Shown here in pieces: positions 1-7,886 of a stretch of 22,664 bases of DNA (its first letter is position 1; every line of letters begins with the position of its first letter). Position numbers and translations under genes: made by a program. The notes beneath the pieces are model-generated. The model did no database searches. It saw nothing but the letters and a program-made list of their open reading frames with translations, and had not been told where the DNA came from. The DNA is taken from assembly GCA_033764095.1 (NCBI GenBank), contig JANRJF010000285.1, forward strand, positions 1 through 22,664, given 5' to 3'. The DNA comes from JBDTMT01 sp033764095. Its GTDB lineage: Bacteria; Desulfobacterota; Binatia; HRBIN30; CADEER01.

Positions 1-23
1 GCCAGCGCCAGCCGGCGACGGAC

Positions 24-68
24 GACCGGCGCGGCGGCGGCGCGGGCCCGCGCCGCCGCGCGCCGGTC
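24..68 (-). terminator. Long GC hairpin after the PKD gene
   Basis: Positions 24-46 and 47-68 are reverse complements over about 22 bp with a single bulged base and essentially no loop. The hairpin begins 4 bp past the stop codon of the minus-strand PKD gene, where a transcription end is expected. There is no T-run, so it may be a stability or pause hairpin rather than a classical intrinsic terminator. Confidence 0.55.
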
Positions 69-71
69 GGG

Positions 72-515
72 TTACGGCGTGACCTTGATGCGCAGCTCAT
101 CCTCGCCCAACGCCCCCTTGGCGTTGGTCACCTTGAGCAGCACGCGGTAGACGCCCGGCTTGCTGTAGGTGTGCGACACCTTCACGCCGCTGGCGTTGGC
201 GTCGCCGTCGCCGAAGTGCCAGCTGTACTGCGGCTTCTCGATGCCGGTCGGCGGATCGGCCGTGAACGTGACCTTGAGCGGCGCCTTGCCGCTGGTCGGC
301 GCCGCCTCCGACCACACGATGATCGACTCGACCGGCTGATTGGGCGCCGCCTCCATCTCGCCCTTGAGGCTCTTCTCGCCCTTCAGCGAGTCGTAGCCCT
401 GCAGCTTGTCGAGCTCCTTCACCTCTGCTGGGCTGTCGGCCGCCGTCGCCGCGGTGCCCACGGCGACCATCAGCGCCAGCGCGGCGCCACACGTCCACCT
501 CTTGCGGAAACGCAT
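72..515 (-). CDS. Small secreted PKD-domain protein
   Basis: This encodes a 147-residue protein with a clear Sec signal peptide: basic residues MRFRKR, a hydrophobic stretch, then ATAA-type cleavage near residues 22-26. A charged linker around residues 35-55 contains LKGE twice. A single PKD (polycystic kidney disease) beta-sandwich fills about residues 65-147 and shows the signatures WHFGDGD and SHTYSKPGVYRV. PKD domains usually mediate extracellular protein-protein or protein-carbohydrate contacts, and no catalytic domain is present. Two ATG codons are adjacent (518 and 515). An AGGAGG lies one base from the first and four bases from the second, so I use the second. The gene lies 37 bp downstream of phosphoglucomutase on the same strand and is probably co-transcribed, although a metabolic link is not evident. 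The substrate or partner cannot be told from the sequence. Confidence 0.85.
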   Translation of the reverse strand: MRFRKRWTCGAALALMVAVGTAATAADSPAEVKELDKLQGYDSLKGEKSLKGEMEAAPNQPVESIIVWSEAAPTSGKAPLKVTFTADPPTGIEKPQYSWHFGDGDANASGVKVSHTYSKPGVYRVLLKVTNAKGALGEDELRIKVTP

Positions 516-552
516 CATCCCTCCTGCTGCAGTTAGGCGGCGGCGCCGGCGC

Positions 553-2199
553 TCAGGCGCCGGCTAGCGCCGCCGACACGATGGTCTGGGCCTCGTCCTG
601 GATGCGGTGCAGGTGCGCCTCGTCGCGAAAGCTCTCGGCGTACACCTTGTAGATGTTCTCGGTGCCCGACGGGCGGGCGGCGAACCAGCCGTTGTCGGTG
701 ATCACCTTGAGGCCGCCGAACGCGGCGTCGTTGCCCGGTGCGGTGGTGCGCATGGTGCGGATCGGCTCGCCGGCCAGCTCGGTCGCCCGCACCTGGTCGG
801 GCGACAGCTTGGCGAGCGCCGCCTTCTGCTCGGGCGTCGCCGGCGCGTCGATGCGGGCGTAGAGCGGGGTGCCGTGTTCGCGCGTCAGGTCCTGGTACAG
901 CGCCGCCGGGTCCTTGCCGGTGACGGCGGTGATCTCGGCCGACAGCAGGGCGGGGACGATGCCGTCCTTGTCGGTGGTCCACACCGTGCCGTCGTGGCGC
1001 AGCATGGTGGCGCCGGCGCTCTCCTCGCCGACGAAGCCGAGCGAGCCGTCGAGCAGGCCGTCGACGAACCACTTGAAGCCGACCGGCACCTCGAACAGCC
1101 GGCGGCCGAGCGCCGCCGCGACCCGATCGATCATGCTGCTCGACACGATGGTCTTGCCGATGCCGGCGTCGGCGCGCCAGCCGGTGCGGTGGCGGTAGAG
1201 ATAGGCGATCGACACGGCGAGGTAGTCGTTGGCCGGAATCAGCCCGACGCCGCGCGCGACGACGCCGTGGCGGTCGTGATCGGTGTCGCAGGCGAAGGCA
1301 ATGTCGAAGCGGTCCTTCAAGCCGATCAGCCGCTGCATGACGTAGGCGGAGGACGGGTCCATGCGGATCTTGCCGTCCCAGTCGAGCGTCATGAAGCGGA
1401 AGGTCGGGTCGATCGCGTCGTTCACGATGGTCAGGTCGAGCTGGTAGCGCTCGGCGATCACCGGCCAGTAGCGCGCCCCGGCGCCGCCGAGTGGATCGAC
1501 CCCGAGCTTGATCCCGGCGCCGCGGATGGCGTCGAAGTTCAGCACGCTGGCGAGGTCGGCGATGTAGCCGTCGAGGAAGTCCACCCGGCGTGTCGTCGAG
1601 GCGCGCAGGGCGCGCTCGACGCTCACCCGCTGCACGCCCTGCAGATGGCCGGCGAGCAGCTCGTTGGCCTTGGTCTCGATCCAGCGCGTCAGCGCGGTGT
1701 CGGCCGGGCCGCCGTTGGGCGGGTCGTACTTGAAGCCGCCGCCGTCGGGCGGGTTGTGCGACGGGGTGATGACGATGCCGTCGGCGAGGCCGCTGGTGCG
1801 CCCGGCGTTGTAGGTCAGCACGGCGTGCGAGATGGTCGGCGTCGGCGTGTACTCGTCGTGCTCGGCGATGCGCACCTCGACGCCGTTGGCGGCCAGGACC
1901 TCCAGCGCGCTGGCGTAGGCGGGCACCGACAGCGCGTGCGTGTCCATACCGAGGAACAGCGGCCCGGTGATCTTCTGCGCCTTGCGGTGCATGCAGATCG
2001 CCTGGGTGATGGCGAGGATGTGCCACTCGTTGAAGGAGCGGTCGAAGGCCGAGCCGCGGTGCCCGGACGTGCCGAAGGCGACGCGCTGCGTCGCCAGGCC
2101 GGGATCGGGGCGCTCGGTGTAGTAGGCGGTGATCAGCTTCGGGACGTCGACCAGGTTCGACGCGCCCGCGGGATGGCCGGCGGAGGGATGGACGGGCAT
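553..2199 (-). CDS. pgm: Phosphoglucomutase (alpha-D-glucose-phosphate specific)
   Basis: This cytoplasmic enzyme interconverts glucose 1-phosphate and glucose 6-phosphate, linking glycogen and nucleotide-sugar synthesis to glycolysis. The 548-residue product matches the length of the E. coli Pgm type. All alpha-phosphohexomutase signatures are visible: GTSGHRG at about 43-49, the phosphoserine loop TPSHNP with Ser147, the metal-binding loop DTDHDR at 305-310, the sugar-binding loop GEESAGA at 391-397, and the phosphate-binding loop RPSGTEN at 509-515. The start is an ATG with only a weak upstream ribosome site. The gene is 56 bp downstream of transaldolase on the same strand, which suggests a small carbohydrate-metabolism unit. 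No frameshift or missing catalytic residue was seen. Confidence 0.97.
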   Translation of the reverse strand: MPVHPSAGHPAGASNLVDVPKLITAYYTERPDPGLATQRVAFGTSGHRGSAFDRSFNEWHILAITQAICMHRKAQKITGPLFLGMDTHALSVPAYASALEVLAANGVEVRIAEHDEYTPTPTISHAVLTYNAGRTSGLADGIVITPSHNPPDGGGFKYDPPNGGPADTALTRWIETKANELLAGHLQGVQRVSVERALRASTTRRVDFLDGYIADLASVLNFDAIRGAGIKLGVDPLGGAGARYWPVIAERYQLDLTIVNDAIDPTFRFMTLDWDGKIRMDPSSAYVMQRLIGLKDRFDIAFACDTDHDRHGVVARGVGLIPANDYLAVSIAYLYRHRTGWRADAGIGKTIVSSSMIDRVAAALGRRLFEVPVGFKWFVDGLLDGSLGFVGEESAGATMLRHDGTVWTTDKDGIVPALLSAEITAVTGKDPAALYQDLTREHGTPLYARIDAPATPEQKAALAKLSPDQVRATELAGEPIRTMRTTAPGNDAAFGGLKVITDNGWFAARPSGTENIYKVYAESFRDEAHLHRIQDEAQTIVSAALAGA

Positions 2200-2255
2200 G
2201 CAGCGATCTCGGGATCCTTAGGTTCGACGGGCGGAGCGAACGGGCGGGCGAGCGA

Positions 2256-3341
2256 TCAGCTCGCCTGCCGCAGCGTCGAGCGCTTGTCCGCCAGGCAGGT
2301 GATCAACTCGTTCCACGAGGCGTTGAACGATTCGGCGCCTTCCTTCTGCAGGGTCGCGGCGAGCGCGGCGACGTCGATGCCGGCACGGCCGAACTCGGCG
2401 AGCACCGCCTCGCAGTCGCCGCCGTCGGGCGGCATGACGCCGTCCACGGTGCCGTGGTCGGCGAAGGCGAGCAGCGTCTCCTCCGGCATGGTGTCGACCG
2501 TATCGGGCGCGGCGAGCGCGCCGATGTACATCACGTCGGAGGCCTGCGGATCCTTGGTGCCGGTGCTGGCGAGCAGCAGGCGCTGCGGCTTGGCGCCGGC
2601 AGCGGCGAGCTGCTGCCAGCGCGGCGTCGCCAGCAGGTCGCGATACGCCTTGTAGGTGCGGTAGGCGATGGCGATGCCGAGGCGGTTGCGCAGGGTCTCG
2701 GGCACCTTGCCCATCACCGCCTTGTCCCAGCGGCTGATGAACACCGAGGCGACCGAGGCGACGTCGAGCGGCAGCTTGGCGGCGGCGCGCCGCTCCAGGC
2801 CGCGCAGGTAGGCCTCGGCGGCGCCGAGGTAGTGCTCGCGCGAGAACAGCAGCGTGACGTTGATCGGCACCCCGGCGAAGATCGCTTCCTCGATGGCCGG
2901 CAGACCCTCCGGCGTGCCGGGGATCTTGATGAACAGGTTGGGCCGCTTGGCGCGCCCGTGCAGGTCCTTCGCCGCGGCGATCGTCTTGGCGGTGTCGTAG
3001 GCGAGCAGCGGCGAGACCTCCAGCGAGACGAAGCCGTCGACGCCGCGCGTCGCGTCGTGCACGCCGCGGAAGAGATCGGCCGCCTGCGTCAGGTCCTCCA
3101 GCGCCAGCTCGAAGAACAGCGCCTCGCCCTCCAGCCCGGCCTGGGCCTTGGTGCGGATCGCGTCGTCGTAGAAGTTCGATTTCTTGATCGCGTGGTCGAA
3201 GATGGTCGGATTGGAGGTGAGGCCGGTGACCGAGAGCTCGTCGATGTAGCGTTTCAGCGTGCCGCTGGTGAGCATGCCGCGCGTGATGTTGTCGACCCAC
3301 AGGCTCTGGCCGAGATCGTGGAGCTTCTGCGTCGGTTTCAT
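2256..3341 (-). CDS. tal: Transaldolase
   Basis: The enzyme transfers a dihydroxyacetone unit between sugar phosphates in the non-oxidative pentose phosphate pathway. The 361-residue length fits the longer bacterial transaldolase subfamily (mycobacterial/cyanobacterial type, sometimes fused to phosphoglucose isomerase) rather than the ~220-residue class. Visible motifs are GLTSNPTIFDHAI at about 40-52, the Schiff-base lysine in FIKIPGTPEG (Lys139), NVTLLFS at 161-167 and SVASVFISRWD at about 196-206. The frame stays open upstream into the octamer repeats, but ATG at 3341 is preceded by GGGAGGG with good spacing and begins the conserved N-terminus, so the longer version is not used. The gene heads the tal-pgm-PKD run. 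Confidence 0.96.
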   Translation of the reverse strand: MKPTQKLHDLGQSLWVDNITRGMLTSGTLKRYIDELSVTGLTSNPTIFDHAIKKSNFYDDAIRTKAQAGLEGEALFFELALEDLTQAADLFRGVHDATRGVDGFVSLEVSPLLAYDTAKTIAAAKDLHGRAKRPNLFIKIPGTPEGLPAIEEAIFAGVPINVTLLFSREHYLGAAEAYLRGLERRAAAKLPLDVASVASVFISRWDKAVMGKVPETLRNRLGIAIAYRTYKAYRDLLATPRWQQLAAAGAKPQRLLLASTGTKDPQASDVMYIGALAAPDTVDTMPEETLLAFADHGTVDGVMPPDGGDCEAVLAEFGRAGIDVAALAATLQKEGAESFNASWNELITCLADKRSTLRQAS

Positions 3342-3408
3342 CGCCGCCCTCCCATGGCGCGGCAATCGTCGCAGGCAGGGGCGGGAGGCGCAAGCGTGGA
3401 TGACGGGT

Positions 3409-3566
3409 GAGCCGGTGCGCCGGTGCGCCGGTGCGGACGACGCAACACGCGCTCGGGGCTGGTGGCGTCCACCGGCGCACCGGCTCACCGGCGCACCGGC
3501 TCACCGGCGCACCGGCGCACCGGCTCACCGGCTCACCGGCTCACCGGCGCACCGGCGCACCGGCTC
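3409..3566. repeat. Octamer array ACCGGC[G/T]C with inverted arm
   Basis: Positions 3471-3566 are twelve uninterrupted 8-bp units, each ACCGGCGC or ACCGGCTC, in the order G,T,G,T,G,G,T,T,T,G,G,T (the variable seventh base). Three units lie in the opposite orientation at 3409-3432 (GAGCCGGT, GCGCCGGT, GCGCCGGT), with 38 bp of unique sequence between the arms. The array fills most of the 265-bp gap between the divergent tal and tldD genes. I see no other gene or clear promoter in that gap. Confidence 0.95.
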
Positions 3567-3606
3567 ACCCGTTCCGTCTCGCCCGCCGCTGCGCTACACC
3601 ACATCC

Positions 3607-5055
3607 GTGCCTGACGCCGATCTCGACCTGGTCGCGACCCGCTTTCGCGCCGTCGCGCCGGCGGTGGATGCCTGTACGCTGCGCCTGGTGGACGAGCGCA
3701 ACGAGCACCTGGCGGTGCGGCGCGGCGTCGTGCAACCGCCGCGCGTCAGCGTCGATCGCGGCGCCATGGTGACGGTGTGGGACGGCGGCGGTGTCGGCTA
3801 CGCGGCGACCTCCGACCTGAGTCAGGCGGGGCTCGCCGCCGCCTGCGGGCGCGCCGCCGACTGGGCGCGCGCCACCGCGGCGCGCCATGCGCTGTCGGCG
3901 GTGCGGCCGGAACCGGTGCCGCGCGCCGGCGTGTACGCCTCGCGCGTGATCCGGCCGTGGGAGGAGCTGAGCCTGGCCGACAAGCTCGACCTGCTGCGCC
4001 GCGAGGCGCAGCGCCTGCACGCCGACGAGCGCATCGTCGATTGGGAAGCCGGCCTGTGGCACACGGCGCTGCACACGCGCGTGATCAGCGCCGACGGCGG
4101 GGCGGTGCGGCAGCAGTTCTCCTTCCTGTTGCCGACGCTGAGCGCCTCGGCGAATCGCGGCGCCGAGACGCAGACGCGCACCTTCGGCGGCCATGCCTTC
4201 TGCCGGCAGGGCGGCCTGGAGATCCTCGACGACACCGGGTTCTTCGATGCGGCGCCGCGCGTCGCCGCGCAGGTGCTGGAGCTGCTCAGCGCCGCCGAGT
4301 GCCCGTCCGGGACGATGGACCTCGTCATCGCGCCGGACCAGATGATCCTGCAGATCCACGAGTCGATCGGCCACCCGCTCGAGCTCGACCGCATCCTCGG
4401 CGACGAGCGCAACTACGCCGGGCGTAGTTTCGTCACCCTCGACATGTTCGGCAGCTATCAGTACGGCTCGCCGCTGCTGAACGTCAGCTTCGATCCGACC
4501 CCGCCCGAGGAGCTCGCCAGCTACGGCTTCGACGACGACGGCCAGCCGGCCAGTCGCACCGAGGTGATCCGCGGCGGTCTGCTGCTGCGGCCGCTCGGCT
4601 CCGCCACCTCGCAGGCGCGCGCCGGCGTCGCCGGCGTCGCCAACGCGCGCGCTGCCGGCTGGAACCGGCCGCCCATCGACCGCATGGCGAACCTCAATCT
4701 CGAACCCGGCGACGCCTCGCTCGACGCGCTGATCGGCGCGGTGGAAGCGGGGGTCTACGTCGAGACCAACTGTTCGTGGTCGATCGACGACTCGCGCAAC
4801 AAGTTCCAGTTCGGCTGCGAGTGGGGGCGGCGCATCGTCGACGGGGCGCTCGGCGAGGTGGTGAAGAACCCCAACTATCGCGGCGTCTCGGCGACCTTCT
4901 GGCGCAGCCTGGCCGGCGTCGGCGGGCCGCAGACGCGCCAGGTGCTGGGGACGCCGTGGTGCGGCAAGGGCGAGCCCAACCAGGTCATCCGCGTCGGCCA
5001 CGCCGCGCCGACCTGCCGCTTCACCGGCGTCGAGGTGTTCGGCGGCGCCGGCTGA
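3607..5055 (+). CDS. tldD: TldD-like zinc metalloprotease subunit
   Basis: TldD and TldE (PmbA) form a heterodimeric metalloprotease that degrades unfolded peptides and, in enterobacteria, processes microcin B17 and CcdA. The 482-residue product matches E. coli TldD in length. It has the family zinc signature HESIGH (HExxxH) at 251-256, and a cysteine in WCGKGEPNQ at about 452 corresponds to the third zinc ligand near the C-terminus. The frame is open far upstream through the repeat array. I chose GTG at 3607 because it gives the family length and a normal N-terminal domain; the first internal ATG would delete about 50 conserved residues. No convincing Shine-Dalgarno sequence precedes the GTG, so the start is the weakest part. 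Its partner lies 1.5 kb downstream, separated by an antisense gene. Confidence 0.9.
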   Translation: MPDADLDLVATRFRAVAPAVDACTLRLVDERNEHLAVRRGVVQPPRVSVDRGAMVTVWDGGGVGYAATSDLSQAGLAAACGRAADWARATAARHALSAVRPEPVPRAGVYASRVIRPWEELSLADKLDLLRREAQRLHADERIVDWEAGLWHTALHTRVISADGGAVRQQFSFLLPTLSASANRGAETQTRTFGGHAFCRQGGLEILDDTGFFDAAPRVAAQVLELLSAAECPSGTMDLVIAPDQMILQIHESIGHPLELDRILGDERNYAGRSFVTLDMFGSYQYGSPLLNVSFDPTPPEELASYGFDDDGQPASRTEVIRGGLLLRPLGSATSQARAGVAGVANARAAGWNRPPIDRMANLNLEPGDASLDALIGAVEAGVYVETNCSWSIDDSRNKFQFGCEWGRRIVDGALGEVVKNPNYRGVSATFWRSLAGVGGPQTRQVLGTPWCGKGEPNQVIRVGHAAPTCRFTGVEVFGGAG

Positions 5056-6468
5056 TCACTCGCCGATGGCGACGCGGTCGATGCGCCTGCCGCGCGCCGT
5101 CGCCCAGTGCAGCACGCCGGTCGCGGCGTCGAAGCGCGGCGCGATCAGCGCCCGCTCCGACGACGCGTAGCCGTTGCCGTCGAGCAGCAGGACGAAGCGC
5201 GGCGCGCGCCCGTCGCGCAGGCGCTGGCCGACCCAGGCGACATGGCGGCCGTCGGCGCTGAAGCGCGGCGTGTCGGTGGCGCGAAAGCGCGCCGGGTAGC
5301 GGCGCCCGTCGACGACGTAGCTCCAGTCGTGCGCGCCGACGCGGGTGGCGAAGGCGACCCGGCTGCCGTCCGGCGAGAGGGCGACGCCGCGCACGCCCGG
5401 GTAGGGCCCGTAGCGGCGATCGTCATGCACGACGATGACCTGCTCGGGCTGTCCCGGCTGCGACAGCGTGCAGGCGTAGGCGGCGTGCCGGCCGTCGGCG
5501 GAGAGCGCCGGCGGCGTGTCGTAGGCCGGCTGCTTGCACGCCTGCGGCAACGGCACGCCGTCGCGCAGGACGCGCCAGCGTGTGACCAGGCCCGGGTCGC
5601 GTCCCCACCAGGCGATCACCGGGGCGTCGCTGGCGCTGATCAGCGAACCGCCGAGGATCGCCGACGCATCGCGGAGCGCCTCGTCCCACCGGGCGGGCGC
5701 GCCGTCGGCCGGCGGCGCGTCGTTGCGGTTGTACGAGGCGACGCGCTGGTCGTCGCGGTAGACCGCCCACCCCTCATGGTCGGTGGTGAGCAGCAGCAGC
5801 TGCCCGTCGCTCAGGTAGGTGACGACATACTGCTCGTCCATCCCGGTGCCGGGCGTCGGACCGCGGCGCACCGGCGAGGCGGCGACGTCCGGCGGCTCGA
5901 ACAGGTGGATGCGCTTGCCGTCGACGAACAGCCCGACCAGGCCGCTGCCGGCGTCGCCCAGGTAGGCGTAGTGGGCGGCGTCGCGACTGAAGACGGGCAG
6001 GGTGAGGTCGGGGTAGCGGTTGACCAGTCTGCCATCCACCCACAGCACCGCGGTGCTGTCGGGCGCGGCGGCGGGGTCGGCGCCAACCGCCGCCCAGCGG
6101 CGTCGCGCCGCGGCGAAGGCAAAGGGTCCGGGTTGGGCGATGGGGGTCGCGATCCGCGTCGTGCCGGCCAGCAGGGCGATCCCGTGCGGCTCGGTCGCCC
6201 AGTAGAATGCGGCTCCGTCGGCCGCCACGCGCGGGGCGGAGACGGCGCGGAAGGTCGGACCGGCCTGGCCGCGCTGGACGACGCGTGCGCCGTCCCCGCT
6301 GCGCTCGGCATACACGGCGGCGCGCGCATCCGGCGTCAGCCCCAACGTGTCGGCGATGTAGGTCGCCGGCAGACGCGCCAGCGGCACGCGTGTCAGGCGC
6401 GGCGCGGCGGTCGCGCCGCTGGCGTACAGCGCGAGCACCAGCAGCAGCAGTCGTCCCCCCGTCCGCAT
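5056..6468 (-). CDS. Secreted beta-propeller-like protein, function unknown
   Basis: This is a 470-residue protein with an N-terminal signal peptide (MRTGGRLLLLVLALYASG, then ATAA at the cleavage site). The body is a series of short repeats of the form SxDGRHxAY/W, for example LSADGRHAAYAC, LSPDGSRVAFA and FSADGRHVAWVG. These are typical of TolB/WD40-like beta-propeller blades. No catalytic motif is evident, so the role is probably structural or binding, in the periplasm or outside. The frame extends 16 residues further to another start at 6516, but ATG at 6468 puts the basic n-region directly before the hydrophobic core. It is encoded antisense between the two subunits of the TldD/TldE protease, and its stop codon abuts the tldD stop, forming TGATCA. 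Whether it is functionally tied to the protease is unknown. Confidence 0.8.
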   Translation of the reverse strand: MRTGGRLLLLVLALYASGATAAPRLTRVPLARLPATYIADTLGLTPDARAAVYAERSGDGARVVQRGQAGPTFRAVSAPRVAADGAAFYWATEPHGIALLAGTTRIATPIAQPGPFAFAAARRRWAAVGADPAAAPDSTAVLWVDGRLVNRYPDLTLPVFSRDAAHYAYLGDAGSGLVGLFVDGKRIHLFEPPDVAASPVRRGPTPGTGMDEQYVVTYLSDGQLLLLTTDHEGWAVYRDDQRVASYNRNDAPPADGAPARWDEALRDASAILGGSLISASDAPVIAWWGRDPGLVTRWRVLRDGVPLPQACKQPAYDTPPALSADGRHAAYACTLSQPGQPEQVIVVHDDRRYGPYPGVRGVALSPDGSRVAFATRVGAHDWSYVVDGRRYPARFRATDTPRFSADGRHVAWVGQRLRDGRAPRFVLLLDGNGYASSERALIAPRFDAATGVLHWATARGRRIDRVAIGE

Positions 6469-6558
6469 CGGCGCGCTGGCGAGCGTGCCGCGCGCGCGCC
6501 GCGCTGTCCAGCCCACTGCCTGGACGCCGGCGCGTCAAACGCGCTAGCGACATCTTCC

Positions 6559-7881
6559 ATGCAGGACGAGTTCTTCGCCCTGGCCGACGCCATCGCGCCG
6601 TCCTTGCAGGGCGACGAGGTCTACACCGCCCATTTCGAGGGCGAGGCCTCCGACTTCGTGCGCTTTTCGGCCGGCGCGGTGCGGCAGGCCGGGTCGGTGC
6701 AACAGCGCTCGCTCACCCTCGACCTGATCGAGGGGCGGCGCCACGCCTCGGGCACGCTGACGCTGAGCGGCTCGGCCGACGAGGATCGCGGCCGCCTGGC
6801 GGCGCTGATCGGCGAGCTGCGCGCCCTGCGCGCGCAGCTGCCGGAGGATCCCTATCTGCTCTACGCCATCGACGCGCCCTCGACTGCGCGTTACCACGCC
6901 GCCCAACTGCCCGAGCGCGCCGCGGCGGTGGCGGAGATCCAGGCGATGGGCCAGGGCCGCGACCTGGTCGGCATCTACGCCGCCGGCTCCATGCACGCTG
7001 GCTTCGCCAGCTCCTTCGGCCAACGCAACTGGTACAGCAGCGAGAACTTCAATCTGGACTGGAGCTTCTTTCACGACGCGGACAAGGCGGTGAAGGCGGC
7101 CTACGCCGGAACCGAGTGGAGTTCCGAGGCCTTGCGGCGAAAAGCTGACTTGGCAGGCGAGCAGCTGGCGGGGCTTGCGCGGGCGCCGAAGCGAATCGCG
7201 CCGGGGCGCTACCGGGTGTTTCTGGCGCCGGCAGCGCTGTGGGAGTTGCTCGGCGTGCTCGGCTGGGGCGGTTTCGGGCTGCGCGCGCACCGCACCAAGA
7301 CGACGCCGCTGCTGCGCATGGTCGAGGAGGGGGCGCGCCTGCATCCGAGCATCCGGCTGATCGAGAACACTGCCGAAGGGGTAGCGCCCGATTTCCAGGA
7401 CGCCGGTTTTGTGCGGCCCGACCAGGTGGTGTTGATCGAGGGCGGCGCCTATCGCGACTGCCTGGTCTCGCCGCGCTCGGCGGTCGAGTACGAGGTGCCC
7501 ACCAACGGTGCCTCGGGGGCCGAGGCGCCGCATTCGATCGACATGGCGGCTGGTACATTACCCAGCGAGCGCGTCCTCGCCGAGCTCGGCACCGGCATCT
7601 ACGTCAGCAATCTCTGGTACCTGAACTTCTCCGACCGCACCGCCTGCCGCACCACCGGCATGACCCGCTTCGCCACCTTCTGGGTCGAGCACGGCCGCAT
7701 CGCCGCGCCGCTCGACGTCATGCGCTTCGACGAGACCGTCTACCGCATGCTCGGCGAGCATCTCGTCGGCCTCACCGCCGAGCGCGAGTTCATCCTCGAT
7801 CCGGGCAGCTACTACCAGCGCTCGACCGACAGCGCGCGGCTGCCCGGCGCGCTGGTCGACGATTTCACGCTGACGCTCTAG
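6559..7881 (+). CDS. tldE: TldE/PmbA-like protease subunit
   Basis: This is the 440-residue partner of TldD. Members of this half share the TldD fold but lack the HExxxH zinc site, and none is present here. The C-terminal part contains family-like stretches such as TGIYVSNLWYLNFSDRTACR and the ending SYYQRSTDSARLPGALVDDFTL. The N-terminal region has VRFSAGAVRQAGSVQQRSLTL, similar to the peptide-handling N-domain. ATG at 6559 gives a protein close to the ~450-residue family length; no strong ribosome site is visible. The gene is divergent from the propeller gene (90 bp gap) and convergent with the carboxypeptidase (5 bp gap). Assignment to the family is firm, while the natural substrate is unknown. 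Confidence 0.88.
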   Translation: MQDEFFALADAIAPSLQGDEVYTAHFEGEASDFVRFSAGAVRQAGSVQQRSLTLDLIEGRRHASGTLTLSGSADEDRGRLAALIGELRALRAQLPEDPYLLYAIDAPSTARYHAAQLPERAAAVAEIQAMGQGRDLVGIYAAGSMHAGFASSFGQRNWYSSENFNLDWSFFHDADKAVKAAYAGTEWSSEALRRKADLAGEQLAGLARAPKRIAPGRYRVFLAPAALWELLGVLGWGGFGLRAHRTKTTPLLRMVEEGARLHPSIRLIENTAEGVAPDFQDAGFVRPDQVVLIEGGAYRDCLVSPRSAVEYEVPTNGASGAEAPHSIDMAAGTLPSERVLAELGTGIYVSNLWYLNFSDRTACRTTGMTRFATFWVEHGRIAAPLDVMRFDETVYRMLGEHLVGLTAEREFILDPGSYYQRSTDSARLPGALVDDFTLTL

Positions 7882-7886
7882 ACGCG

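Noticed and set aside
607..2655. Very long open frame on the plus strand across pgm and tal
   Set aside because: It is antisense to two enzymes with complete active-site motifs, and its product is a low-complexity Ala/Gly/Arg/Val string. Such shadows are expected at this GC content.
3409..3566. CRISPR array
   Set aside because: Units are contiguous 8-mers with no spacers, and no cas gene is in the window.
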